Assembly (NCBI RefSeq): GCF_014267175.1
Contig: NZ_JACMTR010000002.1
Coordinates: 3,125,501 to 3,189,500 of the forward strand
Origin: Pseudonocardia sp. C8
GTDB taxonomy: Bacteria > Actinomycetota > Actinomycetes > Mycobacteriales > Pseudonocardiaceae
DNA: 64,000 bases
Direction: 5' to 3'
In this document: positions 1 through 11,680 of the stretch, piece after piece
How the letters are laid out: the number at the start of each line of letters is the position of its first letter
Numbering within the stretch: the first letter of the stretch is position 1
The notes under the pieces: generated by a model
The model's database searches: none
The model's input: the letters and a program-made list of their open reading frames with translations, nothing else
Told to the model about the DNA's origin: nothing
Program-made: the position numbers and the translations under genes

Positions 1-1004
1 CGCTGCACCAGCCAGGTCGAGCCCAGCACGCCGATCGCCTTGCCCAGCACGAGGCCCGCGATGATGCCCAGCGTCACCGAGTCGGCGAGGGTCTCGGCCA
101 GGCCGCCGGCGTCGACGACCGAGACCCCGGCGGCGAAGAACGCGAAGATCGGCACCGCGACGCCGGTGGACACCGGTCGCCAGCGGTGCTCGAAGTGCTC
201 GGCCATCGACACGCCGTGCACCGTGTGCCTGCCCAGCACGGGCACCGTGAAGCCGAGCAGCACCCCGGCCACGGTCGCGTGCACGCCGGACTCGTGCACC
301 AGGAACCAGGTCACCGCGCCGAGCGGGAGCAGCAGCCACCAGGACCGGACGCCGCGCTGCACGGCGAGCCCGAACAGCGCCAGCGGGACCAGCGCGCCCA
401 GCAGCGCCGGCAGGGACAGCTCGTCGGTGTAGAAGACCGCGATGACCGTGATCGCCAGCAGGTCGTCGACCACGGCCAGGGTGAGGAGGAACATCCGCAG
501 CGCCGACGGCAGGCTGGTCCCGATCACCGCCAGCACGGCCACCGCGAACGCGATGTCGGTGGCCGTCGGGATGGCCCAGCCGACCAGCGTCTCCGGCCGG
601 GACGCGTTGATCGCCACGTAGATCAGCGCCGGGGCGATCATCCCGCCGACGGCGGCGACGACCGGGAGCAGCGCCGTGCGCGGGTCCCGCAGGTCACCGG
701 CGACGAACTCGCGTTTCAGCTCCAGCCCGACCACGAAGAAGAAGATCGCGAGCAGCCCGTCCGCGGCCCAGGTGGCAAGCGACAGGTCCAGGTGCAGGGC
801 GCTCGGCCCGACCGTGAACCGGGCCAGGTCGAAGTAGGTCTCCCGCCACGGGGAGTTCGCGTACAGCAGCGCCAGCGCGGCCGCGACGACGAGGACCATG
901 CCGCCGACCGTCTCGGTGCGCAGGATGTCGCCGACGACGCGCGCCTCGGGCCACGATCCGCGGGCGAGGAGGCGACGGCGGGGCGGGTTCGGGGAGGTGC
1001 TCAC
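1..1004 (-). CDS. nhaA: Na+/H+ antiporter NhaA (3' end outside window)
   Basis: Membrane Na+/H+ antiporter used for sodium and pH homeostasis. The first 334 residues are present and the gene runs off the left edge; the family is usually about 390-440 residues. Translation shows the hallmarks of Nha[19 protein letters not shown] in an early segment, the [13 protein letters not shown] helix carrying the conserved Asp of the TM IV assembly, and [10 protein letters not shown] with the paired aspartates of the ion site. Hydrophobic segments continue through to the edge. The GTG start at 1004 is chosen because GGAG lies just upstream and the reading begins S-T-S-P-N-P ahead of the first helix. It lies downstream of edd-eda on the same strand but is separated from them by a strong hairpin, so it is probably transcribed on its own. 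Confidence 0.93.
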   Translation of the reverse strand, partial: MSTSPNPPRRRLLARGSWPEARVVGDILRTETVGGMVLVVAAALALLYANSPWRETYFDLARFTVGPSALHLDLSLATWAADGLLAIFFFVVGLELKREFVAGDLRDPRTALLPVVAAVGGMIAPALIYVAINASRPETLVGWAIPTATDIAFAVAVLAVIGTSLPSALRMFLLTLAVVDDLLAITVIAVFYTDELSLPALLGALVPLALFGLAVQRGVRSWWLLLPLGAVTWFLVHESGVHATVAGVLLGFTVPVLGRHTVHGVSMAEHFEHRWRPVSTGVAVPIFAFFAAGVSVVDAGGLAETLADSVTLGIIAGLVLGKAIGVLGSTWLVQ

Positions 1005-1060
1005 GGATCTCCGGAAGGGTCGGGCGGGCAGGTGTCATCGCTCGCCGACCAGACTTCCCG

Positions 1061-1099
1061 GCACACCGGGGCGGATCTTATCGGCCGGCCCCGGTGTGC
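1061..1099 (-). terminator. Hairpin terminator downstream of eda
   Basis: A perfect 12-bp inverted repeat (GCACACCGGGGC / GCCCCGGTGTGC, 1061-1072 and 1088-1099) with a 15-nt loop lies 21 nt past the eda stop codon and about 57 nt before the nhaA start. There is no clear U-tract, as is common for actinobacterial terminators. Its position suggests that it ends the edd-eda transcript. Confidence 0.6.
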
Positions 1100-1120
1100 G
1101 TCACCCGCGGGCGAGATCCG

Positions 1121-1743
1121 TCACGGGCGGGGGCCGAGCGCCGCGGCCGCGGCGGCGAGCTCCCGGATCCGGTCGACGTCACCGGCCGCGACCGTGTCGG
1201 CCGGGGTGAGCCAGGAGCCCCCCACACAGGCGACGTTCGGCAGCGCCAGGTAGTCCGGCGCGGTGTCCACGGTGATCCCGCCGGTCGGGCAGAACCGCAG
1301 GTCCGGCAGCGGCCCCGCGACCGACTTCAGGAACGGGCGCCCCCCGGCGGCCTCCGCCGGGAAGAACTTCAGGGCGCGGTGCCCGCGCTCCGCGACGGCC
1401 ATCATCTCCGAGATCGACGACGTGCCGGGCAGGAAGTCGAGCCCGGAGTCCTCCATCGCGTCCAGCAGCCGCGGCGTGGCGCCGGGGCTGACCAGGAACC
1501 GGGCGCCGGCCGCCACGGAGGCCTTCACGTCCTCCGGGGTGCGGACGGTTCCGGTCCCGACGACGGCGTCCGGCACCTCGGCGGCGATCCGGCGGACCGC
1601 CTCGGCGGCGGCCGGGGTCCGCAGGGTCACCTCGATGACCGGCAGGCCGCCGTCGACCAGCGCCCGGGCCACCGGCACCGCGCTCCCGGCGTCGGGCAGG
1701 ACGACGACCGGGACGACCGGGGCCAGGTCCAGCAGGTTCGTGC

Positions 1744-1747
<4 letters not shown>
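1121..1747 (-). CDS. eda: KDPG/KHG aldolase (Entner-Doudoroff aldolase)
   Basis: 208-residue cytosolic class I aldolase splitting 2-keto-3-deoxy-6-phosphogluconate into pyruvate and glyceraldehyde 3-phosphate. Motifs seen: [12 protein letters not shown] near the N-terminus, VIEVTLRT carrying the catalytic Glu, [13 protein letters not shown], the Schiff-base lysine in [14 protein letters not shown], and the phosphate-binding [12 protein letters not shown]. Length matches the family. The ATG at 1747 overlaps the edd stop by four bases (ATGA), so the two genes should be translationally coupled, with Edd supplying the substrate of Eda. A strong hairpin follows the stop codon. Confidence 0.95.
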
Positions 1748-3609
<1,862 letters not shown>

Positions 3610-3746
3610 GGTACGTCGGGCTCCAGGTGGTGGGGGATGGCGAACCGTTCGATACGCACGCTACCGGTCGACTTAGGTATTTACAAGACGTTACTGTGAC
3701 CGGATCGGTGTTTTGCCAGCTCAAAGCCCTGTGGTTCACTGGATGA
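3610..3746. promoter_or_regulatory. Divergent edd / ROK control region
   Basis: 137 bp between the divergent edd and ROK-regulator starts. The stretch from about 3670 to 3740 is clearly less GC-rich than its surroundings (for example TTAGGTATTTACAAG and GGTGTTTTGCCAG), as expected of a promoter or operator region. I could not assign -35/-10 boxes or a convincing palindrome. The natural candidate to bind here is the adjacent ROK protein. Confidence 0.35.
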
Positions 3747-4931
3747 ATGCGAGGACGGACCCCGACCAGCGCGCCCGCGACCGCCGGGGAGATCTTCCGG
3801 CTGGTCCGGGAGGGCCTGGCCGCGACCCGGACCGAGATCGGCCGGGCGACCGGCCTGTCGCGGACCGCCGTCGCCGCCCGCGTCGACCGGTTGCTGGCCG
3901 ACGGTCTGGTCACCGAGGTCGTCGGCGCCGCCGCCACCGGCGGCCGTCCCGCCGCGCGCCTGGAGTTCAACGCGGCCGGTGGCACCGTGCTCGCGCTGTC
4001 GATCGGTGTCAGCCGGTCCAAGGCCGCGGTCTGCGACCTCACCGGCGCCGTCCTGGCCGAGGCCGTGATCGACCGGCCCGCCACGGTCGGCCCGGAGCAG
4101 CTGCTCGCCGAGGCCGTCGGCACCCTGGAGAAGCTGCTGCTCGAGGCGGGCGGGGACGACTCCGGCATCCGCGGCATCGGCCTGTCGGTCCCCGGCACCG
4201 TCGACCCGGTCCGCGGCTGGTCGGTGGGCGTGCCGACGCTGCCGGGCTGGGAGCGCGTCCCGCTGCCGCCGATGCTGACCGAGCGCTTCCCGGTGCCGGT
4301 CCGGGTGGACAACGACGTGAACGTCATGGCGCTCGCCGAGCACGCCGCGCACCCGGACGTCGACGACCTGCTCATGGTGAAGATCGGTTCCGGGGTCGGG
4401 GCCGGGCTGGTGTCGGGCGGCGTCCTGCAGCGCGGCGCGTGGGGCGCCGCCGGGGAGATCGGGCACATCCCCGTGCACGACGGTCCGGGTATCGGCTGCG
4501 GGTGCGGCAACGTCGACTGCCTGGAGGTGCTGGCCTCGGGCCGGGCGCTGGTGCGGGACCTGTCGGCCGGGCGGCCGGACGGCGAGGTGACCTCGATCCC
4601 CGACGTCGTCGGGCTGGTGAAGCGGGGCGACCCGGACGCGGTCCGGCTGGTCCGGATCGCCGGGCGCCGGCTGGGCGAGGTCCTGGCCGCCGCGGTCAAC
4701 CTGGTCAACCCGGCGCTGGTCGCGATCGGCGGCGACCTGGTGGGCGCGTTCGACCCGCTGGTCGCGGGCGTCCGGGAGGCGATCTACCGGCGGTCGATGG
4801 CGACGGCGACCCAGAACCTGCGCATCGAGCCGGGGCTGCTCACCGGCCGCAGCGGCGTCATCGGGTGCGCGATCCTGGTTCTCGACGAGGTGCTCTCCCC
4901 CGCGACCGTCGACGCGGCGCTGTCGGCCTGA
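3747..4931 (+). CDS. ROK family transcriptional regulator
   Basis: 394-residue regulator with an N-terminal winged helix-turn-helix (about residues 10-65; RTEIGRATGLSRTAVAARVD is the HTH) followed by a ROK sugar-kinase-like domain. Seen in the ROK domain: GIGLSVPGTVD, VDNDVNVMALAE, GSGVGAGLVSGG, GEIGHIPV and the zinc-site sequence CGCGNVDCLE, which departs from the usual CGCG..GC by having Asp in place of Gly. Proteins of this layout (NagC/Mlc/XylR type) bind DNA and sense sugars or sugar phosphates. It is divergent from edd-eda, so control of the Entner-Doudoroff genes by a sugar signal is the obvious inference. The start sits only about 19 bases past a TTCACTGG stretch, without a clear Shine-Dalgarno. 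Confidence 0.88.
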   Translation: MRGRTPTSAPATAGEIFRLVREGLAATRTEIGRATGLSRTAVAARVDRLLADGLVTEVVGAAATGGRPAARLEFNAAGGTVLALSIGVSRSKAAVCDLTGAVLAEAVIDRPATVGPEQLLAEAVGTLEKLLLEAGGDDSGIRGIGLSVPGTVDPVRGWSVGVPTLPGWERVPLPPMLTERFPVPVRVDNDVNVMALAEHAAHPDVDDLLMVKIGSGVGAGLVSGGVLQRGAWGAAGEIGHIPVHDGPGIGCGCGNVDCLEVLASGRALVRDLSAGRPDGEVTSIPDVVGLVKRGDPDAVRLVRIAGRRLGEVLAAAVNLVNPALVAIGGDLVGAFDPLVAGVREAIYRRSMATATQNLRIEPGLLTGRSGVIGCAILVLDEVLSPATVDAALSA

Positions 4932-4932
4932 G

Positions 4933-5646
4933 TCACGCCGCCCCCGGCGTGCGCAGCATGTCGAACCGCATCGCCCGCGAGACCGTGAACCCCATCGACC
5001 GGTAGAGCCGGACGGCGTTCTCGTTGGCCGCCGACACGTGCAGCACCGGGCGCTCGCCGCGGGCGACGATCCCGGCGACGACCGCCTCCACCAGCCGCCG
5101 GGCCAGGCCCTTGCCGCGGAGCTCCGGGTCGGTGCACACGGCGCTGATCTCGGTCGCCACCTCCCCCGCCGGCCCGAGCCGCATGCGCTCGCCGGCCATC
5201 GCGACCAGCCGGCCGTCGTGCCGGAACCCGACGAAGCGACCGAGCTCGGCGGTGCGCGCCATCCACGGGCCGGGCCGGGTGGCCGCGGCCAGCTCCGCCA
5301 TCTCGGCCCGGTCCGCGGACCCCAGCTCGACGGCGTCGGGGTCGGGCCCGCCCGGCACGCCGGCCCCGTCCATCTGGATCGCCGGGAACGGCCACCGCAG
5401 CACCCACCCGTCCGGCAGCACCGGCGGCCCGTCCCCGGCCCGCACCAGCACGACGTCGCGGTCGGGTCCGCACAGGGCGGCGAGATCGGCCCAGTCGGCG
5501 GGCCCGGGGTCGAGCGGCAGCCCGGCGAACGGCGAGACTTCCGGGGCGAATCGGGCCGCGCCGCCACGGACCGCGCCGAACCCGCCCAACGCGCCGTGCA
5601 GGGTGGCGGGGACCGGGTTGCGCAGGGCGGCGTCGAGGGCGGACAC
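4933..5646 (-). CDS. GNAT family N-acetyltransferase
   Basis: 237-residue protein with an N-terminal region of unknown role and a C-terminal acetyl-CoA-binding GNAT fold (about residues 130-235). Motif A is EISAVCTDPELRGKGLARRL (R-G-K-G-L-A loop), followed by VLHVSAANENAVRLYRSMGF, typical of FR47/RimI-like enzymes. The acceptor substrate cannot be read from sequence. The GTG start at 5646 is chosen because the upstream open frame is non-conserved and would run into galK on the opposite strand. Its stop lies one base from the ROK-regulator stop (convergent). Confidence 0.85.
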   Translation of the reverse strand: MSALDAALRNPVPATLHGALGGFGAVRGGAARFAPEVSPFAGLPLDPGPADWADLAALCGPDRDVVLVRAGDGPPVLPDGWVLRWPFPAIQMDGAGVPGGPDPDAVELGSADRAEMAELAAATRPGPWMARTAELGRFVGFRHDGRLVAMAGERMRLGPAGEVATEISAVCTDPELRGKGLARRLVEAVVAGIVARGERPVLHVSAANENAVRLYRSMGFTVSRAMRFDMLRTPGAA

Positions 5647-5706
5647 CCCGCGATCGTGCCCCGGCGACGGGAAGCCGCCGCCACGGGGTCCTCTACCGTG
5701 ATCGGC

Positions 5707-6843
5707 ATGACCGTCGCCGCCGCCGACGCCTTCACCGCCCGCCACGGCGCCGCCCCGTCCGGGGTGTGGTTCGCCCCCGGCCGGGTCAACCTGATCGGCG
5801 AGCACACCGACTACAACGACGGCTTCGTGCTGCCCTTCGCGCTGCCGCACCGGGCCGTGGTGGCCGCGGCGCCCGCGTCCGGCCCGGTCAGCCGGGTCCG
5901 GTCGGCCCAGGAGCCGTCGGTGGCGGAGTTCACCGCGGCGTCGGTCGTCCCGGGCGACGTCGACGGCTGGGCCGCGTACGTGGCCGGGACGTGCTGGGCG
6001 TTCCGCGAGGCCGGGTACCCGGTCGGCGAGGTCGAGCTGGAGCTGGACTCGGACGTGCCGGTGGGGGCGGGGCTGTCGTCGTCGGCGGCGGTGGAGTGCG
6101 CGGTCGGGGTGGCGCTGGCCGGGCTGGCCGGGGTCGAGGTCGACCCGACCGAGCTGGCCCGGATCGCCCGGCGTGCGGAGAACGAGTTCGTCGGCGCGCC
6201 GACCGGCGGGATGGACCAGATGGCGGCGGTGCACGGCCGGGCCGGCCGGCTGGTGTTCCTCGACACGCGCGACGACACCGTCGAGCTGGTGCCGTTCGAC
6301 CTGCCCGCGCACGGGTGCACGCTGCTGGTGATCGACACCCGGGCGCCGCACGCGCACGCCGGCGGCGAGTACGGCGCGCGCCGCCGGGACTGCGAGGAGG
6401 CGGCCGCCGCGCTCGGCGTGCCCGCGCTGCGGGACGCCTCCCTCGCCGACGTCGAGCGGCTGGCCGACGACCGGGTGCGGCGCCGCGCGCGGCACGTGGT
6501 CTCCGAGAACGAGCGGGTCCTGGAGGTCGTGCGGCGGCTGCGGGACGCGGTGGACCCGCGGGCGATCGGCCCGCTGCTCGACGCCTCGCACACCTCCATG
6601 CGGGACGACTTCGAGATCACCGTCCCGCACGTGGACGTGGCCGTGGCCGCCGCCCGCGACGGTGGCGCGCTCGGGGCCCGGATGACCGGCGGCGGGTTCG
6701 GCGGCTGCGTGATCGCGCTGGTGCCGGCGACCGCGACGGCCGCGGTGAGCGCATCGGTGGAGCGGGCCTTCGCCGACCGCGGCTGGACGGCGCCGGTGGT
6801 CTTCCCGGGCACACCGAGTGACGGGGCCGGCCGGCTCGCCTGA
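5707..6843 (+). CDS. galK: Galactokinase
   Basis: 378-residue GHMP-family kinase phosphorylating galactose at C1. All three family motifs are visible: the galactokinase signature GRVNLIGEHTDYNDGF near residues 25-40, the ATP-binding VPVGAGLSSSAAVE around 118-131, and the C-terminal GARMTGGGFGGC. The catalytic Asp lies in GGMDQMAA. Length is normal. No galT or galE is adjacent, so the pathway partners must be elsewhere. The ATG at 5707 is preferred because it begins just before the conserved FAPGRVN block. It lies 107 bp upstream of zwf, which has its own promoter candidate. Confidence 0.95.
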   Translation: MTVAAADAFTARHGAAPSGVWFAPGRVNLIGEHTDYNDGFVLPFALPHRAVVAAAPASGPVSRVRSAQEPSVAEFTAASVVPGDVDGWAAYVAGTCWAFREAGYPVGEVELELDSDVPVGAGLSSSAAVECAVGVALAGLAGVEVDPTELARIARRAENEFVGAPTGGMDQMAAVHGRAGRLVFLDTRDDTVELVPFDLPAHGCTLLVIDTRAPHAHAGGEYGARRRDCEEAAAALGVPALRDASLADVERLADDRVRRRARHVVSENERVLEVVRRLRDAVDPRAIGPLLDASHTSMRDDFEITVPHVDVAVAAARDGGALGARMTGGGFGGCVIALVPATATAAVSASVERAFADRGWTAPVVFPGTPSDGAGRLA

Positions 6844-6853
6844 GGTTCCGCAC

Positions 6854-6881
6854 TTGAAAGACGGATCGGAATCGGTACAGT
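6854..6881 (+). promoter_or_regulatory. Candidate sigma-70-type promoter of zwf
   Basis: TTGAAA (6854-6859) and TACAGT (6876-6881) separated by 16 bp resemble an actinobacterial -35/-10 pair (TTGACA / TANNNT). The heptamer GGTTCCG or its complement occurs three times around it (6844-6850, 6883-6889 as CGGAACC, 6924-6930), possibly a repeated binding site. The promoter lies about 70 bp upstream of the zwf start. Confidence 0.45.
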
Positions 6882-6950
6882 ACGGAACCGGCCCGGTCTC
6901 GCACCGAGCCGCCTGGCACCTCAGGTTCCGTTCGATCAAGGAGACGGCTC

Positions 6951-8474
<1,524 letters not shown>

Positions 8475-8498
8475 GCGGGACCGGCGGCGTCCCGGGCG

Positions 8499-9665
8499 TC
8501 AGTAGGACCGCGGCAGTCCCAGCACGTGCTGCGCCACGTAGTTGAGCACCATCTCCTGGCTGATCGGGGCCAGGCGCATCAGCCGCGCCTCCCGGAAGTA
8601 GCGCTCGACGTGGTACTCGCGGGCGTAGCCCATGCCGCCGTGGGTCTGGACCGCCCGGTCGGCGGCCTCGAACCCGGCGTCGGCGCACAGCCACTTCGCC
8701 ATGTTCGCCTCCTTCCCGCACGGCAGGCCGCGGTCGTATCGCCACGCGGCCTGCCGTGCCATGAGCTCGGCGGCGTCCAGCCGCGTCGCGGCCTCGGCCA
8801 GCGGGAAGGCGATGCCCTGGTTCTGCCCGATCGGCCGGTCGAACACCACCCGCTCGCCCGCGTACCGCACGGCCCGGCGCAGCGCGGCGCGCCCGATCCC
8901 GAGCGCCTCGTGCGCCAGCAGGATCCGCTCGGGGTTGAGGCCGTCGAGCAGGTACCGGAAACCCTGGCCCTCCTCCCCGACCCGGGCCGAGGCGGGTACC
9001 CGGTAGCCGTCGAGCACGACCTCGTAGGAGGCCACGGCGTTGCGCCCCATCTTCGGGATCGGCCGCAGGACGAGCCGGTCCGGGTCGACGTCGACCAGGA
9101 ACAGGGTCATGCCGTCGGTGGGCCGCTCGACCTCCTCGCGCGGTGTGGTCCGGGTGATCAGGACCATCTTCTGCGACCGCCCGGCCTTGGTGGTCCACAC
9201 CTTCCGCCCGTCGAGCACGTACCCGTCGCCGTCCCGGCGGGCCCGGGTGGTGATCCGGGTGGTGTCGGTGCCGGCGTCCGGCTCGGTCACGCCGAAGCAG
9301 ACGTGCAGCGATCCGTCCGCCGCCCCGGGCAGCACCGCCCGGCGCATCTCCTCGCTGCCGTGCTTCACGATCGTGTTCAGCCCGAAGATCGTCAGGTGCA
9401 TGGTGCTGCACCCGTTCATCGCCGCACCGGAGGCGGCGACCTCCTCGAGCAGCAGCGAGGCCTCCAGCACGCCGAGCCCGCCGCCGCCGTACTCCTCGGG
9501 GACGGCGATGCCGAGCCAGCCGGCGTCGGCGAAGGCGTCGTAGAACGCGTCCGGGAACTCGCAGCGCTCGTCGCGCTCGGCCCAGTACTCGTCCGGGAAG
9601 CGCCCGGCCAGCTCGCGGACGGCCCGGCGGATGTCCTGCTGCTCGTCGGTGAGCTCGAAGTCCAT
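8499..9665 (-). CDS. Acyl-CoA dehydrogenase
   Basis: 388-residue FAD-dependent acyl-CoA dehydrogenase. Seen: LTDEQQDIRRAVRELA at the N-terminus, CFGVTEPDAGTDT (FAD-binding loop), the middle beta domain, and the C-terminal VQTHGGMGYAREYHVERYFR. The usual C-terminal catalytic Glu motif (EGT) is replaced by RLAPISQEM; Glu246 in LNPERILLAHEALG sits where isovaleryl-CoA-type enzymes carry their base, so an IVD-like arrangement is inferred. ATG at 9665 has AGAGGA eight bases upstream. A perfect palindrome ends 15 bases before the start and separates it from cobM on the same strand. Substrate unknown. Confidence 0.9.
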   Translation of the reverse strand: MDFELTDEQQDIRRAVRELAGRFPDEYWAERDERCEFPDAFYDAFADAGWLGIAVPEEYGGGGLGVLEASLLLEEVAASGAAMNGCSTMHLTIFGLNTIVKHGSEEMRRAVLPGAADGSLHVCFGVTEPDAGTDTTRITTRARRDGDGYVLDGRKVWTTKAGRSQKMVLITRTTPREEVERPTDGMTLFLVDVDPDRLVLRPIPKMGRNAVASYEVVLDGYRVPASARVGEEGQGFRYLLDGLNPERILLAHEALGIGRAALRRAVRYAGERVVFDRPIGQNQGIAFPLAEAATRLDAAELMARQAAWRYDRGLPCGKEANMAKWLCADAGFEAADRAVQTHGGMGYAREYHVERYFREARLMRLAPISQEMVLNYVAQHVLGLPRSY

Positions 9666-9680
9666 GTCGTTCCTCTCCCC

Positions 9681-9720
9681 GTGAGTGGTTCGGAGGGCCG
9701 GGGCCCTCCGAACCACTCAC
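9681..9720. repeat. Palindromic repeat, family A, copy 1
   Basis: A 40-bp palindrome with perfect 19-bp arms starting GTGAGTGGTTCGGAGGG and a 2-nt centre. Its minus-strand 5' end reads G-TGA-GTGG, and that TGA (9719-9717) is the stop codon of cobM. The other end lies 15 bases upstream of the acyl-CoA dehydrogenase ATG. Near-identical copies lie at 43941-43980 and, with a different inner stem, at 40567-40618. It could act as a terminator for cobM, but no U-tract follows. Confidence 0.85.
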
Positions 9721-10460
9721 GAGCGGCAGCGGTCCGTCGAGTACAGGTGCGAGTCGGGGAAGTGCCGGGCGGCGAGCGCCTCCCCGACGATGATCACGGC
9801 GGTGCGTTCGATCCCGGCCTCCCGGACGGCCTTGGGCATGCCGTCGAGGGTGCCGCGCAGCACGACCTCGTGCGCCCGGGAGGCGTGCGCGACGACCGCG
9901 GCCGGGCAGTCGCCGCCGTAGGCCGGGGCCAGCGCGTCGACGACCTCGTCGATCCGGTGCACGGCCAGGTGCAGCACGACCGTGCCGCCCGCCTTCCCCA
10001 GCGCCGCGAGGTCCTCGGCCGGTGGCATGGGGGTGGCGCGGGCGGCGATCCGGGTGAGGGTGACGGTCTGCGCCACGGTCGGGACGGTCAGCTCCCGGCC
10101 CAGCGCGGCCGCGGCCGCGGCGTAGGCGGGGACGCCGGGGCACACGTCGTACGGGACGCCCTCGGCCTCGAGCCGGCGCATCTGCTCGGCCATCGCCGAG
10201 AACACCGACGGGTCCCCGGACGCCAGCCGCGCAACGTCCAGGCCGTGCCGGTGCGCCCGGACCATCTCGTCGAGGATCTCGTCGAGGGTCATCAGGGCGG
10301 TGTCGACCGTCCGGGCGCCGGGCGGGCAGATCTCCAGCATCTCCGGCGGGACGAGGCTGCCGGCGTACAGGCACACCGGCGAGGCCGCGATGAGGTCGCG
10401 GGCGCGCAGCGTCAGCAGGTCGACCGCGCCCGGGCCGGCCCCGATGAAGTGCACCGTCAC
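9717..10460 (-). CDS. cobM: Precorrin-4 C11-methyltransferase
   Basis: 247-residue SAM-dependent tetrapyrrole methyltransferase of the cobalamin corrin-ring pathway (CobM/CbiF), methylating C11 of precorrin-4. Seen: HFIGAGPGAVDLLTLRA at the N-terminus, CLYAGSLVPPEML, RLASGDPSVFSAMAEQ (the SGDP loop), and [18 protein letters not shown]. The GTG at 10460 overlaps the cobL stop by four bases (GTGA), so it is translationally coupled to cobL. The stop codon is embedded in a perfect palindrome of family A. Last gene of the bluB-cobT / cobL / cobM operon. Confidence 0.94.
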   Translation of the reverse strand: MTVHFIGAGPGAVDLLTLRARDLIAASPVCLYAGSLVPPEMLEICPPGARTVDTALMTLDEILDEMVRAHRHGLDVARLASGDPSVFSAMAEQMRRLEAEGVPYDVCPGVPAYAAAAAALGRELTVPTVAQTVTLTRIAARATPMPPAEDLAALGKAGGTVVLHLAVHRIDEVVDALAPAYGGDCPAAVVAHASRAHEVVLRGTLDGMPKAVREAGIERTAVIIVGEALAARHFPDSHLYSTDRCRS

Positions 10461-11680
10461 GAGTCGTTCCCCTTCTCCCAGTTCCAGATCGTCACCGGCA
10501 TCGACGGCCGCCAGCCGTGGAAGCCGCCCACCGGCTCGGCCCGCGCCACCTGCACGCGCACGAGCGTGCCCCCGTGCGCGGCGTGCGCGGCGGCCAGCAC
10601 CGCCTCGGTCTGCACGGTGACCGCGTTCGCGACGAGCCGCCCGCCCGGGCGCAGCGCGTCCCGGCACCGGTCGAGCACCCCGGCCCCGGTGAGCCCGCCG
10701 CCCACGAAGACCGCGTCCGGTTCCGGCAGGCCGTCGAGGGCGCCGGGGGCGCGGCCGGTGACGACCTGCAGGCCCGGGACACCCAGCGCGGCCGCGTTGG
10801 CCGCGACCCGGTCGGCGCGCTCGGCACGGGACTCGACGGCGACCGCGCGGCACGCCGGGTGCGCGCGCATCCACTCGATCCCGATCGAACCGGAGCCGGC
10901 GCCGACGTCCCACAGCAGCTCACCGGGCCGCGGCGCGAGGTGGGCGAGGGTGACGGCCCGGACCTCCCGCTTGGTGAGCTGGCCGTCGTGGTCGTAGGCG
11001 GTGTCGGGCAGCCCGGGGGTCTCGCCGAGCGGGCGCACGCCGTCGTCGGGGACGCACTCGACGGCGACGACGTTCAGCGGGTCGGCCTCCCCCCGCCAGC
11101 CGGCGGCGGTCCCGGCCACGACCCGCTCGTCCGGGGCGCCGAGCCGTTCCAGGACGGTCAGCGACGACCCGCCCCACCCGGCGCCGGTGAGCAGTCGCGC
11201 GATCTCGGCGGGCGACCCGGCCCCGGCCGACAGCACGACCAGCCGGGTGCCCGGGGCGAGCACCCGGCGCAGCGCGTCGAGGGGGCGGCCGACCAGCGAC
11301 AGCACCCGCACGTGCTCCGAACCCCATCCCAGCCGGGCGCAGGCCAGCGCCACCGACGACGGGTGCACCAGTACCCGGAGCCGCTCCGGCCCGGCGACCC
11401 GGGCCAGGGTCGCACCGATCCCGAAGAACATGGGGTCGCCGGAGGCGAGCACCGCGACGCGCCGCCCTGCGAGCTCGTCGAGGATCCCGGGCAGGGCCGG
11501 GACCAGCGGCGACGGCCACGGCCGCCGCTCCCCCGGCACCTCGCCGCCGGGCAGCAGGTCCAGCTGGCGGGGGCCGCCGAGCAGCACCTCGGCCTCGCGC
11601 AGGGCCTCGCGGGACGGGCCGGGGAGCCCGGCCCAGCCGTCCGCCCCGATCCCCACCACGGATACCGGCGCGTCACCCAT
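10457..11680 (-). CDS. cobL: Precorrin-6Y C5,15-methyltransferase (decarboxylating), CbiE-CbiT fusion
   Basis: 407-residue bifunctional corrin enzyme that methylates C5 and C15 and decarboxylates the acetate side chain. The N-terminal half (to about residue 200) is a CbiE-type methyltransferase with VVGIGADGWAGL and VLASGDPMFFGIGATL. The C-terminal half (about 235-407) is CbiT with LTKREVRAVTLAHLAP and the SAM loop DVGAGSGSIGIEWMRAHP. Starts with ATG and overlaps the bluB-cobT stop by eight bases and the cobM start by four. It acts in the same pathway as both neighbours. Confidence 0.95.
   Translation of the reverse strand: MGDAPVSVVGIGADGWAGLPGPSREALREAEVLLGGPRQLDLLPGGEVPGERRPWPSPLVPALPGILDELAGRRVAVLASGDPMFFGIGATLARVAGPERLRVLVHPSSVALACARLGWGSEHVRVLSLVGRPLDALRRVLAPGTRLVVLSAGAGSPAEIARLLTGAGWGGSSLTVLERLGAPDERVVAGTAAGWRGEADPLNVVAVECVPDDGVRPLGETPGLPDTAYDHDGQLTKREVRAVTLAHLAPRPGELLWDVGAGSGSIGIEWMRAHPACRAVAVESRAERADRVAANAAALGVPGLQVVTGRAPGALDGLPEPDAVFVGGGLTGAGVLDRCRDALRPGGRLVANAVTVQTEAVLAAAHAAHGGTLVRVQVARAEPVGGFHGWRPSMPVTIWNWEKGNDS

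Noticed and set aside
9681..9720. Simple Rho-independent terminator for the family A palindromes
   Set aside because: No U-tract on either side, and one copy lies between divergent start codons. Kept as a repeat family with undecided function.
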